From a virus, in the IMG/VR virus record IMGVR_UViG_3300041964_000072, positions 1 through 64,000 of that record: 64,000 bases of DNA. The stretch is one strand, 5' to 3'. Below are positions 7,153 through 15,420 of this stretch, piece by piece (positions within the stretch are counted from its first letter, which is position 1; each line of letters starts with the position of its first letter). The notes under the pieces were generated by a model. That model did not search any database, was not told the origin of the DNA, and was given only the letters and a program-made list of their open reading frames with translations. Both the position numbers and the translations under genes were made by a program.

Positions 7153-7773
7153 ATGGACAAGACTCAGATTAAACAAATAAGCAATCAACTTGAAGTCGCA
7201 GAAGGTTTGATAGAATCCACAATCCTTGAGCTTCGAGCAAACAGTGTTCCTGAAGCATATCTCGGAGATTATGTCAATGCCGTTATTCAAAAAATAAAGT
7301 TAAGGCGATATTCTGTAGCTGAAGGTGTGGCAGAAGTTTTTGAGGAGCAGCGTGCCCAAAGTGTTGATCAGGAGATGGGTAATGCTGGTATGGCACTTGC
7401 TGTACTCGGAGTAGAAGCAGAAAAAATCACTGATGATGCATCAGAATCCTTGGCAGCAGGGATTATCGTGGGTACTCTGAGCAAGACCAGCAAACTTTTA
7501 CAAGGTCAAACAACATTTAAAAACCCAGCGCTTCAGCAAATTACTTCTCACGCAAAAAGCAGTTTTTTCGGGAGTCTGCGGACATCGGGGACAGGATTGA
7601 ATCCGGCACAATCAATGTTCGCCCTTCATCAGTCCCCGACTCCCCAGGAAGTTCCAGCTCTAGATCCATTGCAACCTCAGCCAGCGACCACCTTGGAAGT
7701 ATCTTCGCAGCCAGTATCCTCAACGAGCGAACCCGCACCCAAGCAACAGAACGGGAGAAAGCCCACCAGTTGA
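7153..7773 (+). CDS. 206-aa protein with likely -1 frameshift site
   Basis: The N-terminal 110 residues are helical and soluble. After a -1 slippery heptamer at 7563-7569 the in-frame tail (residues 140-206) is Pro/Ser/Gln-rich and low in complexity. The -1 frame is open from just upstream of the heptamer through to 7931 and would replace this tail with one ending in two membrane segments (259-aa fusion). It starts 3 bases after the upstream gene. Function unknown. A soluble and a membrane-anchored form of the same protein are the simplest reading. Confidence 0.6.
   Translation: MDKTQIKQISNQLEVAEGLIESTILELRANSVPEAYLGDYVNAVIQKIKLRRYSVAEGVAEVFEEQRAQSVDQEMGNAGMALAVLGVEAEKITDDASESLAAGIIVGTLSKTSKLLQGQTTFKNPALQQITSHAKSSFFGSLRTSGTGLNPAQSMFALHQSPTPQEVPALDPLQPQPATTLEVSSQPVSSTSEPAPKQQNGRKPTS
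7563..7644 (+). promoter_or_regulatory. Candidate programmed -1 frameshift signal
   Basis: T_TTT_TTC is in the right frame at 7563-7569. It is followed at once by a two-part stem: GGGAGT (7570-7575) with ACTCCC (7639-7644), and CGGGGAC (7586-7592) with GTCCCCG (7632-7638). The -1 frame has no ATG, GTG or TTG before 7770 yet stays open for about 400 bases. A single-base assembly error in the T6 run is the alternative. Confidence 0.55.
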
Positions 7774-7931
7774 TTATTGTTGCAGCAGCTTCCCCTATAG
7801 CGGGGGGAGTTGCGGGAAGTGCGATCGCTGCACGGTCAGGTTCCGATATTCCGACATTTACGCTCGGAGGAGCAATTATCTTTGCAGCGATCTTCGTCGG
7901 ACTTAGTAGGGTGCTTTTGGAGAACGGCTAA
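7770..7931 (+). CDS. 53-aa membrane protein, or membrane tail of the frameshift product
   Basis: TTG at 7770 overlaps the preceding stop (TTGA), with GGGAGAAAG upstream, and the stop TAA overlaps the next ATG (TAATG). The product has two hydrophobic segments (about 2-20 and 30-48) rich in Ala, Gly and Ile. The same frame extends upstream to the slippery heptamer at 7563. The segment may therefore be read separately, as the end of a 259-aa fusion, or both. Confidence 0.5.
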   Translation: MIIVAAASPIAGGVAGSAIAARSGSDIPTFTLGGAIIFAAIFVGLSRVLLENG

Positions 7932-8185
7932 TGGTTTTGGAAGAAGTATTGATGAGTGCTTCGATTGGGTATGTAGCTTCGGTTCCATGTGCAGGAGCAG
8001 TAGCTTTCCTCAATGCAGGGGCAGTAGCGGCAATGTCTGTGATATTCGCTCCAGCAACAGTTGCGTTTACAGCAGCGGTAGGGGTATTGGCATGGCAAGC
8101 CCTTAAGCAAGTTATGTCTGTAGAAGATCGATTCGCAGTAGAAGTTTGGAGGCGAGGCTATGCAAGGCAGCAGCCGATCACCTGA
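7931..8185 (+). CDS. 84-aa small membrane protein
   Basis: Start ATG overlaps the preceding TAA. Two Ala/Val-rich hydrophobic stretches lie at about 9-33 and 37-58, followed by a charged C-terminus. The form (short, two helices, Ala-rich) recalls small pilin-like or pore-like subunits of secretion systems, such as VirB2-type proteins. There is no signal peptidase site good enough to call this. It overlaps the next gene by 26 bases. Confidence 0.55.
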   Translation: MVLEEVLMSASIGYVASVPCAGAVAFLNAGAVAAMSVIFAPATVAFTAAVGVLAWQALKQVMSVEDRFAVEVWRRGYARQQPIT

Positions 8186-8939
8186 AGAGGAGCTAATTGA
8201 AAAGCTTTCGTCCTGTGCTGGCATGAAGCCCGTAACAAAAAATAGCAGACTATTTCCTACAGCAGTTATTACACTGTGCAGTGTCTTTGTGGTAGGAGTT
8301 TTTTCCTATGCTTCGTCGCAGATGTTCGCTGCAAACGAGGAAGTTCCAAACGAAGTTAGCGAATCCTACAAACTTGAGTTTCTTTCTGTGAAGGAATGGC
8401 TTGAGGAGATCAACCGAACTGACTATCGACCTATCCCCAAAAATCCTGGTGCAAGTCAACGACTAGCAATGTCTCTTGGAGGAGAAATCCGGCAAGACAT
8501 ACAAAAACAATTAGCGACGGATGGGCACCCGTGTAACAAAACCGGGGAGACGATCATTACTTGTGCATTACTTGCAGAGCTGGAACATGAGAGAGTTTTT
8601 CTTTATCCTGCAATGGCAGGAAAAAAATTCTTTATGACAGATGCGTGCCCACCTTCTCCTACTGGAAGTAAATATATTTGCCACGCACTAACCCAAGAGG
8701 AAGCCACTAACATGGCTTTATTTAAAACTCTAGGTTACGAGTATTCGAGTAGGGATTTTCTTGCCAATGTCGATATGTCCACGTTTCTGTTTGATCGAAA
8801 GCGTAGGGTTGTTTGGGACGCTAGGGCACGTAGGCTAGGGTATCAAGGAGAAGAAAGACCAGCAGAAATCATAAAACTACGGGAATCAACCATCCGTAGG
8901 TACGAAGATGCCAATAAGCCAGGAGGAGAGAAGAAATGA
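8160..8939 (+). CDS. Single-pass membrane protein with Cys-containing outer domain
   Basis: Start ATG 8160 has GGAGG 7 bases upstream. One membrane segment lies at about residues 31-52. The remaining 200 residues would face the periplasm and include four Cys (near CNKTGETIITC and DACPPSPTGSKYIC), consistent with disulfides. The C-terminus is very basic. No family recognised. It overlaps the ATPase gene by 4 bases (ATGA), which argues for production with it. It may be a bitopic partner of that ATPase. Confidence 0.55.
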   Translation: MQGSSRSPEEELIEKLSSCAGMKPVTKNSRLFPTAVITLCSVFVVGVFSYASSQMFAANEEVPNEVSESYKLEFLSVKEWLEEINRTDYRPIPKNPGASQRLAMSLGGEIRQDIQKQLATDGHPCNKTGETIITCALLAELEHERVFLYPAMAGKKFFMTDACPPSPTGSKYICHALTQEEATNMALFKTLGYEYSSRDFLANVDMSTFLFDRKRRVVWDARARRLGYQGEERPAEIIKLRESTIRRYEDANKPGGEKK

Positions 8940-10459
8940 CTCCCGCCAACCTAAACATGGCTAAGTGTTTGGGAGCTATGGGAGCAGGAGTACTTCTGGT
9001 CTGTGGAGCATTTTTCCCTCTTCCAGGGAAGTCCCTAGAGCAAGTAGAAATGGACTCATGGACAGGCACTCCCACTCCTCCATCTCCGATGTCTCACCCA
9101 TTGTCTCCAGTGATGGGGGTAGGTGGACTTGTACTGTTCTGCTGGGGGGCATATCGGTTTTATAAAGACGGTGAGTATACGGACATGGTGATAGATCCGA
9201 ATGCGGTTCGGACTATGTTGACAGCCGATGTCCCTACCCAACCTGCTCAGAATGATGTTGTTCCTGAATATATTCCCATAGACGCTAAAGTAGCACCTGT
9301 TCAAGACACGGTAGCTCAATCACTCTCTGCGTCACAGGCACCTGCGGTCAATATACAGGTTCCCCTCAATATTCAGGATAAGTCCGTACCAATTCATCAC
9401 CCCCAACAAACTCCCAACCTGTCAGCATCTATCCCAATGCCTACGATTCCGACATCGAATAATCTTTCTTATGACGATGATGAGGATAAGGAGGATGATG
9501 AGGATGAATATTTTGATGAGAACGATGACGACGATAACGAAATTCACAAAGGTTTTGACATGATGGATGATTTACCTGAGATTGATGACATTGATGGAGA
9601 AATCCTGATTGAGGATGTTAGTACCGCAATTATTAACCACCTAAGAGACATCTCTCCTGATTTACCTATCGAGAAAAAAAAGGAGCTGCTTTGGGAATTC
9701 CTTCTTTTAAATTTCCCGTTAATAATACGTCTTCTGAAAGCGTTACCTCTAATAGTTTGGGGGGCACAACGTAGCGGAAAGTCATCGTTCGTTAAGTTCC
9801 TCTGTATCTTGCGCCAGCTTTTTTTGGGTCACATCATCGAGGTGTGTACGCCTCATGCGACAAAAGACCCGAAGAATGAAGCTCTAGATTACTGGTTTCA
9901 CTTTACAAAGGTCTATGGATACAAGGGAGATTATGAGGCAATAGGACAAAGAATTGTTACCTATTACAACAGAATCAAAGCACCTGGCAAAGATCCTATA
10001 ACTTGTGTATGGGATGAATATTCTCAATATGTAGAGCGCATACAGATTTACGAGTCAGAATCTAAAAACAAGATATACATTGGGAACCTAATCAAGTCTT
10101 TTGGGTGTGAAGCTCAGAAAATGCAAAACTATCCGATCATCATCTCTCATGGAAATACAAGCACATTTACAGGGAATAGCACAGGAACAAAACAAACAAG
10201 AGAAGAAGGTTTTGTCAGTATTAAACTTTTACATCAACGCAATCCTTTAGGAGATATTTCTCCTGCTGGGAAAGGATTCGTCAAGGGATTGGAATACGAC
10301 AGGCACGGAAAGCCTGTTACTGTTCACTTCGATGTTCCAGAGTGGTTGCGTCCGGAGTACTTAATAGAAGTCTTCCCTGAACTCAATCAGATGGAACAGG
10401 CAAAAAATATTCCAATGCCTACGATTGATAGAACTGATCTTTGGGGGACAAATAATTGA
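8936..10459 (+). CDS. Membrane-anchored P-loop ATPase with acidic linker
   Basis: Two N-terminal membrane segments (about 9-29 and 58-76) are followed by a Pro/Gln-rich linker and an extreme Asp/Glu tract (180-227). The ATPase core has Walker A GAQRSGKSS at 276-284 and a Walker B-like strand ITCVWDE at 355-361. The arrangement (two helices, linker, cytoplasmic motor) is that of coupling proteins and FtsK/TraD-like or Zot-like motors that drive DNA or virions through membranes. It sits among small membrane proteins and two wall-cutting enzymes, which supports an envelope-crossing role. The exact family is not certain, and no FtsK gamma domain is visible. Confidence 0.6.
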   Translation: MTPANLNMAKCLGAMGAGVLLVCGAFFPLPGKSLEQVEMDSWTGTPTPPSPMSHPLSPVMGVGGLVLFCWGAYRFYKDGEYTDMVIDPNAVRTMLTADVPTQPAQNDVVPEYIPIDAKVAPVQDTVAQSLSASQAPAVNIQVPLNIQDKSVPIHHPQQTPNLSASIPMPTIPTSNNLSYDDDEDKEDDEDEYFDENDDDDNEIHKGFDMMDDLPEIDDIDGEILIEDVSTAIINHLRDISPDLPIEKKKELLWEFLLLNFPLIIRLLKALPLIVWGAQRSGKSSFVKFLCILRQLFLGHIIEVCTPHATKDPKNEALDYWFHFTKVYGYKGDYEAIGQRIVTYYNRIKAPGKDPITCVWDEYSQYVERIQIYESESKNKIYIGNLIKSFGCEAQKMQNYPIIISHGNTSTFTGNSTGTKQTREEGFVSIKLLHQRNPLGDISPAGKGFVKGLEYDRHGKPVTVHFDVPEWLRPEYLIEVFPELNQMEQAKNIPMPTIDRTDLWGTNN

Positions 10460-10827
10460 CTATGAGTGTTGGAAATCCTGTAGACTTCGCCTTGCTTCTA
10501 GAAGGTGCCGAAAAACTGAGCGATTTAAGACAAGAAACCTTAAAGGTAATTATTGAGGCTTGCCTCAAAGATCCCGAAGAGATTGACAGACTCAAGAAGC
10601 TTCTTGCTACAAACCCACACCTTCTTGAGGCAATTCTTTTTCAGATTCCTACGGCATTCAGAAAGCAGCCTAAAAGTTCCGTCCAGTTTATTTTTGCTTG
10701 TTTTGGTGTGGCATGTGCAACAGCACTCTTGTTTTTTCAGGTATTTAACCAGTCAAGAACTGGATACAGACCAGCATCAACAGGAGGTAGCTCGACATCA
10801 ATTCTTGATATAGAGATGAATCGCTGA
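10456..10827 (+). CDS. Small single-pass membrane protein
   Basis: Start is TTG 10456 (GGGGGA 7 bases upstream, overlapping the ATPase stop) or ATG 10462. The first 75 residues are soluble and helical. One membrane segment lies near residues 78-96 (FIFACFGVACATALLFF), with a short polar tail. The stop overlaps the next start (TGATG). Function unknown; its place right after the ATPase suggests a partner subunit. Confidence 0.55.
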   Translation: MTMSVGNPVDFALLLEGAEKLSDLRQETLKVIIEACLKDPEEIDRLKKLLATNPHLLEAILFQIPTAFRKQPKSSVQFIFACFGVACATALLFFQVFNQSRTGYRPASTGGSSTSILDIEMNR

Positions 10828-11054
10828 TGATTCGTTTTTCCCGGTTATCTAAAGGCTTAATGGGTGTTGCGGCAGCGTCGTTTGTCTCTAATGCCCTCAA
10901 GCCAGGAACGCTCACCTTTTTGGGTGAGCATTCCATAAAAGGGCATTTCGCAACATTACAAAAGGTAAGTAATGTAGGCAAGAAAGATACTGGCTTACCT
11001 AAGTGTAAAAAAACTCGCTATTCAGATATCCTTAATCTCCCATGCAGTAAATGA
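10827..11054 (+). CDS. 75-aa basic protein of unknown function
   Basis: A short basic protein with a weakly hydrophobic N-terminus (residues 7-22) and a Lys-rich, Cys-containing C-terminus. It is coupled to both neighbours by overlapping start and stop codons (TGATG upstream, ATGA downstream). This conserved-looking spacing is the main reason to accept it as a gene. Confidence 0.5.
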   Translation: MIRFSRLSKGLMGVAAASFVSNALKPGTLTFLGEHSIKGHFATLQKVSNVGKKDTGLPKCKKTRYSDILNLPCSK

Positions 11055-12241
11055 GAATTAAGTTTCGAGGGAATCTGGAGTTTGATATGGAGTCCGCTCC
11101 CCCAGTTATTCCTCCAGCTCCCCAGCCTTTACCTCCCATTCCTCAAGCGCCTCCTACCACTCCCCCACCAGCAGTATTGCCATCTCAATCGGCTCCTACA
11201 GTGGTAGAGAAGCCTCTTCCAAATATAGAGATGCAGTACAAGCGGGGTGCGATCGCATCTTCGGTAATTGTCTGCCTTCTTGTAGGCGTGCAAATTCATC
11301 GTCCTACATGGAATTGGATAGAAAGTCAACGTGTAGTAAAGGAATTTCAACAAATCTTCTACAAGCCTCCTGTACGGGCTGTAGGCACGTTGACTTCCCC
11401 TGCGCCTAGAAAGGGTCAAAGGATAGGAAAGTACACCGTAACGAGTGGCTGGGGATGGCGAGATACGAAGATACCGGGGGCTAGTACGTTTCACCGAGGT
11501 ATCGATCTTGACACCCCTTCCGGGACTGTGGTTTATGCGATCGCATTTCCTGGGGAGTCGGTAATGGTTCGTTGTTGGTGGGATGCACGGGGGGGTGGGA
11601 GGGTTGCATCCTGGTCGTCTCGCAAGTTAAGGAAAGGATTCGATTACCTTCATCTGAGTCAATGCCGTGCGGGAAAGCATACTAAAGGTTCGATCATTGG
11701 GAGAACCGGAGATACTGGAGTCGGTGCTGCACATTTTCACTTACAGCAGCGCAATGATCAAGGAAATCTAGAACCTCCAGAAAAGCATTATGTAGAACTT
11801 GCCCTAAAAGGAGTTCCGCCCACCTATATCAAGCCGACCACAGGAATACTGACCAGCGGCTATGGATATCGGGTTTGCAAGAATTCTCCTGAGATGACGG
11901 GAGAGCATCTAGGAGTTGATTGGGCAAATGCTGTAGGAACTCCAATAGTCGCCGCTGCTGGTGGGGAAGTGATCTTTGCTGGATGGGATGCTGATGGATT
12001 AGGGAATATGGTAGCGATTCGGCACCATAACGGCAGCATTACTCGCTACGGGCACAACCATAAGCTGTTAGTAAGTAAAGGGCAGTGGGTAAAACAAAGA
12101 CAGACTATTACAGAGATGGGATCGACTGGCAATAGTACGGGTTCCCATTTGCATTTTGAGTTGGAGCTGAAGGATAGGAGGTTAGTAGATCCCTTAAAGT
12201 ATCTACCAAAAACTTTAGAAAAAGGACAGTTTTTATGTTGA
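11051..12241 (+). CDS. Membrane-anchored double M23 peptidase
   Basis: A Pro-rich N-terminus (17-60), one membrane segment (about 65-82), then two LytM/M23-type domains. Domain 1 (about 125-245) has H148...D152, H201 and HFH at 228-230. Domain 2 (about 262-385) has H286...D290, YGH near 333-335 and HLH at 366-368. M23 enzymes are zinc peptidases that cut peptidoglycan cross-links; both domains keep the metal and catalytic histidines. It probably opens the wall locally for the apparatus encoded by this operon. Two intact M23 copies in one chain are uncommon. Confidence 0.85.
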   Translation: MRIKFRGNLEFDMESAPPVIPPAPQPLPPIPQAPPTTPPPAVLPSQSAPTVVEKPLPNIEMQYKRGAIASSVIVCLLVGVQIHRPTWNWIESQRVVKEFQQIFYKPPVRAVGTLTSPAPRKGQRIGKYTVTSGWGWRDTKIPGASTFHRGIDLDTPSGTVVYAIAFPGESVMVRCWWDARGGGRVASWSSRKLRKGFDYLHLSQCRAGKHTKGSIIGRTGDTGVGAAHFHLQQRNDQGNLEPPEKHYVELALKGVPPTYIKPTTGILTSGYGYRVCKNSPEMTGEHLGVDWANAVGTPIVAAAGGEVIFAGWDADGLGNMVAIRHHNGSITRYGHNHKLLVSKGQWVKQRQTITEMGSTGNSTGSHLHFELELKDRRLVDPLKYLPKTLEKGQFLC

Positions 12242-12609
12242 ATTCAGGTGACAAGTACAAACCGATTAGAACACAACACATCCAAAGAGAAGTTAAGTAT
12301 TACCATTCCGAAAATTACCTAATCATGAACCATCATCCAATGAGCAACGAAGAACTTACGGTTAAGGTGCGGTTTCAAGAAGAAGAAATCAAGGCACTGA
12401 GAAGGGAGTTGCGGCAAAAGAATACTCTGACCATATCTAAGTCCGCTGGAAACCTGTCTCATATAGGGTTAACGGCTTTGTTTGGAGGTGCGATCGCTGG
12501 ATTAATATTTCTGGTAATCAGACCTTCTTTGGTAGACAATGCCGCACTACTAGGGGCGTTAGCGGGAGGTACGTCAGCAGCACTAAGACAACGAGAAGAG
12601 AAGCAGTAA
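12235..12609 (+). CDS. Small membrane protein with coiled-coil start
   Basis: The ATG at 12235 overlaps the M23 stop; later starts at 12325 or 12340 are possible and would give a tighter protein. A charged helix (about 35-62) precedes two Gly/Ala-rich hydrophobic segments (75-96 and 101-115). It resembles small phage or plasmid membrane proteins of the holin or anchor type but has no diagnostic motif. It lies between two wall-degrading enzymes, so a holin-like role is possible. Confidence 0.5.
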   Translation: MLNSGDKYKPIRTQHIQREVKYYHSENYLIMNHHPMSNEELTVKVRFQEEEIKALRRELRQKNTLTISKSAGNLSHIGLTALFGGAIAGLIFLVIRPSLVDNAALLGALAGGTSAALRQREEKQ

Positions 12610-12615
12610 AGAGGC

Positions 12616-12915
12616 ATGGCAAAGGCAAATTTTAGTTGTAGTCATTGTGGTAGTGATAGAGTATCCGCAACAAATGAAGGGAAAAATGTAAATAGGGGTT
12701 ATTGCACTTTCTGTTTATCTAGCACAAGTGATACTGCTGGAACGATTTGGCATAAAACGCATTTACCTCCTGAGACGAGAACTTCTTTAACTGAAGCTTA
12801 CGAAGAAGGGCAAGGAGTACGCCAAGCAGCTCGTGAGATAGGAGTAAACAAGAACACCGTAAGTAAATGGTTTTCTCGTTTAAACACACAGAATACCCCA
12901 GACGAAAAAGCATGA
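12616..12915 (+). CDS. Zinc-ribbon plus helix-turn-helix protein
   Basis: Residues 8-33 hold a CxxC...CxxC zinc ribbon (CSHCGS and CTFC). Residues about 62-88 form an HTH (GQGVRQAAREIGVNKNTVSKW). This layout is that of IS1 InsA/transposase-like N-termini and of small phage regulators. No catalytic domain follows, so it is more likely a DNA-binding regulator than a transposase. Its stop overlaps the transglycosylase start (ATGA). Confidence 0.7.
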   Translation: MAKANFSCSHCGSDRVSATNEGKNVNRGYCTFCLSSTSDTAGTIWHKTHLPPETRTSLTEAYEEGQGVRQAAREIGVNKNTVSKWFSRLNTQNTPDEKA

Positions 12916-13457
12916 ACGCTCATGTAGTATCCATAGGAGCGCTGGGAGTATTGTTCTTAGCCTCCTCTAATTATCAGAATATCTCTACAGCAATATCTTC
13001 TGTTTCCACAGGATCATCCAAACCAGTGACAGGCAACATAGAAGCTCTCCGATATGCCATTATTGGGCAGGAGAGTGGCGGAAACCCCAAGATTCGTAAC
13101 TCGGATACTGGGGCAGCGGGACTAGGGCAAATCATGCCCTCGAACATTCCCAACTGGTCATATCAGGCGATTGGGCGAAGGTTGACTGTTAATCAGTTTT
13201 TGTCCAGTCCCCAGCTCCAGAAAACTATTATTGACCATAAACTTAATGAGTACTACCAAAGGGAACTTGTTAAAGCTAAGGGTGATGAGCGCTTGGCAGT
13301 GCGACGGGTAGCGTCTGCTTGGTATAGCGGGAATGCCAACTGGTATAAATCCACTAGACCCCAGTGCGAAAAATCCGGCAGGTGCTATCCAAGCATCCAG
13401 GATTACAGCCTAGCTATACTTAATCGCTATGAAAAAGAAAAAGCGAAGAACAAGTAA
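12912..13457 (+). CDS. Lytic transglycosylase (SLT family)
   Basis: The ATG at 12912 overlaps the preceding stop. An N-terminal hydrophobic segment (about 5-19) serves as signal or anchor. The SLT fold follows with catalytic Glu54 in GQESGGNP and the GAAGLGQIMP motif, the usual Ala-Gly-Leu-Gln-like signature. The enzyme cleaves glycan strands of peptidoglycan without water. Together with the M23 protein it gives the operon both wall-cutting activities. It could serve conjugation-like transfer, genome entry or lysis. Confidence 0.85.
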   Translation: MNAHVVSIGALGVLFLASSNYQNISTAISSVSTGSSKPVTGNIEALRYAIIGQESGGNPKIRNSDTGAAGLGQIMPSNIPNWSYQAIGRRLTVNQFLSSPQLQKTIIDHKLNEYYQRELVKAKGDERLAVRRVASAWYSGNANWYKSTRPQCEKSGRCYPSIQDYSLAILNRYEKEKAKNK

Positions 13458-14117
13458 TTCTTGGCGCTTTTCAATTCGATGCAACTGAAATGCCACTAGC
13501 CTACAAACATCTGTAACGTAGGCTAGGGTTCTATATGTACGAACATTCACCAAAAAATCAATAATGTAATCGCGTAAAAACAGTATGGCTGAGAGAGGAT
13601 CTAGTTCTACTAGAAGCAGCCAAAATTGAACCGGAACATAATGCCAAAATTTCTTATTTCTTTGTAATCGTCTCCCCAGGTTTTTCTGAACAGTTTGTAA
13701 AAAATCCTGTTCATCGGCATCATAAATATTATTGAATTTAGGGTAAAAATTTTCAAGCATGTGAACTTCAATAGGGTAAGGTGTGTAGTCGCTTGAATGC
13801 ATACAGTCAAATCCCAGCCACCAGTATTCTGTTTTATTAGGATCGATTGGATGACATATAGCATCATTCAATTCTTTGCCATAACCCCAAAAAGTAATGC
13901 CGTAGTGAGCAGCTACCCGTAGATTCTCATCAGCATGAGCGGGGTGCCCAGGCGGAACCCCCACATATCCGCACCACGTTCCTGGTATATATACTCTCCA
14001 TGCTATACAGGGATAGCCTGTTTCTTGATCTATCCAGGTCATGTAATCAGGCTCATCCGACCACTCACCCTCCTCCCAAGAAGACTTATCAATTAAGTTA
14101 TATGTAATCTCATCCAT
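13410..14117 (-). CDS. Phage-type conserved protein (CGYVGVP...GFDC motif family)
   Basis: ATG 14117 is chosen over an upstream TTG at 14138. The centre carries the CGYVGVPPGHP and WWLGFDCMHSSD phrases that mark a widespread but uncharacterised phage and plasmid protein family. The C-terminal third (about 165-235) is hydrophobic and Arg-rich, is unlike that family and may be an added segment. Its end overlaps the transglycosylase gene tail-to-tail by 48 bp. Function unknown. Confidence 0.6.
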   Translation of the reverse strand: MDEITYNLIDKSSWEEGEWSDEPDYMTWIDQETGYPCIAWRVYIPGTWCGYVGVPPGHPAHADENLRVAAHYGITFWGYGKELNDAICHPIDPNKTEYWWLGFDCMHSSDYTPYPIEVHMLENFYPKFNNIYDADEQDFLQTVQKNLGRRLQRNKKFWHYVPVQFWLLLVELDPLSAILFLRDYIIDFLVNVRTYRTLAYVTDVCRLVAFQLHRIEKRQELLVLRFFFFIAIKYS

Positions 14118-14203
14118 CGCTTTGCACCTGATCAGCAAAATAATGCTAGCTCAAAAATCCGCAAGTATTGGTAGAATAAGATATTAATTTTCCCTTTGAA
14201 GAA

Positions 14204-14431
14204 ATGACATTCCATCTATTCATGTCCGAGAACTGGGCAATCATCCTAGCAATGTCCGGAATGACTATCTACTACGCATCGGTAGCGATGGAAAGGCAGA
14301 ATATCTTAGAAATTGCAAATACAGCATTCATTACTGCATGTATTCTCCCTATATGGGGAGTTTTTTCAAGTCTGTCGTATCTAGGACTTTCCATCTTTTT
14401 TGTGCATAAAGAGAAGCCCAGGCGCTACTAA
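14204..14431 (+). CDS. Small two-helix membrane protein
   Basis: Starts at ATG 14204 or 14222. Two hydrophobic segments lie at about 10-27 and 42-66, with a basic C-terminus (KEKPRRY). The size and topology fit holins or small toxin-like membrane peptides, but no motif decides. A terminator about 105 bp downstream suggests a monocistronic unit. Confidence 0.45.
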   Translation: MTFHLFMSENWAIILAMSGMTIYYASVAMERQNILEIANTAFITACILPIWGVFSSLSYLGLSIFFVHKEKPRRY

Positions 14432-14536
14432 TTTATAAATTATTAATATTCTACCGAACTAGCTTCCTTCCTTATTTTTCTCTGCTAGTATAAAAATACG
14501 TTTAAAAAGCACCCTCTTTTTAAACGCACCGAACCG

Positions 14537-14567
14537 TAGGCGTGCCATAGGCACGTCTATTTTTTTT
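14537..14567 (+). terminator. Rho-independent terminator
   Basis: GCGTGCC and GGCACGT (one wobble pair) form a 7-bp stem with a 3-base loop at 14540-14556. An interrupted T8 run follows from 14558. Confidence 0.75.
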
Positions 14568-14599
14568 GTTTTGTATACATCAAACCTTTGGTAAACACC

Positions 14600-14797
14600 A
14601 TGAATTCAATCACCCCTGAATTGACCAAATCAGCTACAGAGATTGCAAAAATCAAGAATCCAGAAGCTCAGATAGTTTCCCGGTTGCTGCTCAATCTTTC
14701 CGAAAAATCTCAGGCTGAATTATTTGAGCTAGATGGACTACTCAACGACAAAAAAAGAAACTCAAGTGACGGAGACGTATGGTTATGCATGATCTGA
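14600..14797 (+). CDS. Small helical protein upstream of the methylase
   Basis: ATG 14600 is preferred to an upstream alternative at 14588. The protein has 65 residues and looks all-helical and charged, ending WLCMI. It overlaps the methylase start by about 19 bases, so the two are cotranscribed. No domain recognised. Confidence 0.5.
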   Translation: MNSITPELTKSATEIAKIKNPEAQIVSRLLLNLSEKSQAELFELDGLLNDKKRNSSDGDVWLCMI

Positions 14798-15420
14798 AAA
14801 AATCAAGTAACAAAGCGGACTTGTCCTCAAATACTGTTGAGTGGTATACCCCCTCACCTATTATTGAAGCCGCAAGAAGGGTATTGACCCGTGGTATAGA
14901 GTTGGATGCAGCGAGTTCTACGATCGCTAACAATGTTGTTCAAGCGGAACACATATTTACAGAAGCCGATGACGCTTTAAGCCGCTCTTGGAAACTAGGT
15001 GATCATGCCCCTAGCACATGGGTTAATCCCCCATCATCAAATTTGCGTAATAAGGTGCTTGGGACAAAATCTCAAGCATCTGCTTTTTGGAGGATGAATC
15101 TACAACAATATCTTCTGGGCAATATATTGGATGGTCTATATCTGGTAGTCAGCACCAAACTGATGAGCCTCAACTCATCCATGCTGGAATTTCCATACTG
15201 CCTATGCGATGGAAATGCGCGATCGCCTTTTGTGACGAGGCAAGGACGGATTAAATTTGTGTCGATGTTCGGGGACATCCAAAATCAACCTACTCAGTCA
15301 AATGCGATCATCCTCCTCCCTAACCCTGAGCAGCGGGAGTTTCAGATACAGAAATTCGTGGATTTCTTTGATGGCGAGTTCGGAACTGTGTACCAGTGCC
15401 GTCGCCTAAAACAAGGCTAG
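14779..15420 (+). CDS. Dam-like phage DNA N6-adenine methyltransferase, altered NPP motif
   Basis: Fits the phage Dam (PF05869) layout: WYTPSPIIEAAR at the N-terminus, ELDAAS as the cofactor-binding Asp motif, then a disordered linker and WVNPPSS at about 75-81. In the family the NPP motif is followed by an aromatic residue that flips adenine; here it is Ser. Start is ATG 14779 or 14785, with GGAG upstream. Such enzymes methylate phage DNA against restriction. The changed residue makes activity uncertain. Confidence 0.75.
   Translation: MVMHDLKKSSNKADLSSNTVEWYTPSPIIEAARRVLTRGIELDAASSTIANNVVQAEHIFTEADDALSRSWKLGDHAPSTWVNPPSSNLRNKVLGTKSQASAFWRMNLQQYLLGNILDGLYLVVSTKLMSLNSSMLEFPYCLCDGNARSPFVTRQGRIKFVSMFGDIQNQPTQSNAIILLPNPEQREFQIQKFVDFFDGEFGTVYQCRRLKQG

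Noticed and set aside
12616-12915. Transposase (IS1-like)
   Set aside because: Zinc ribbon and HTH only; no catalytic domain, inverted repeats or target duplications.
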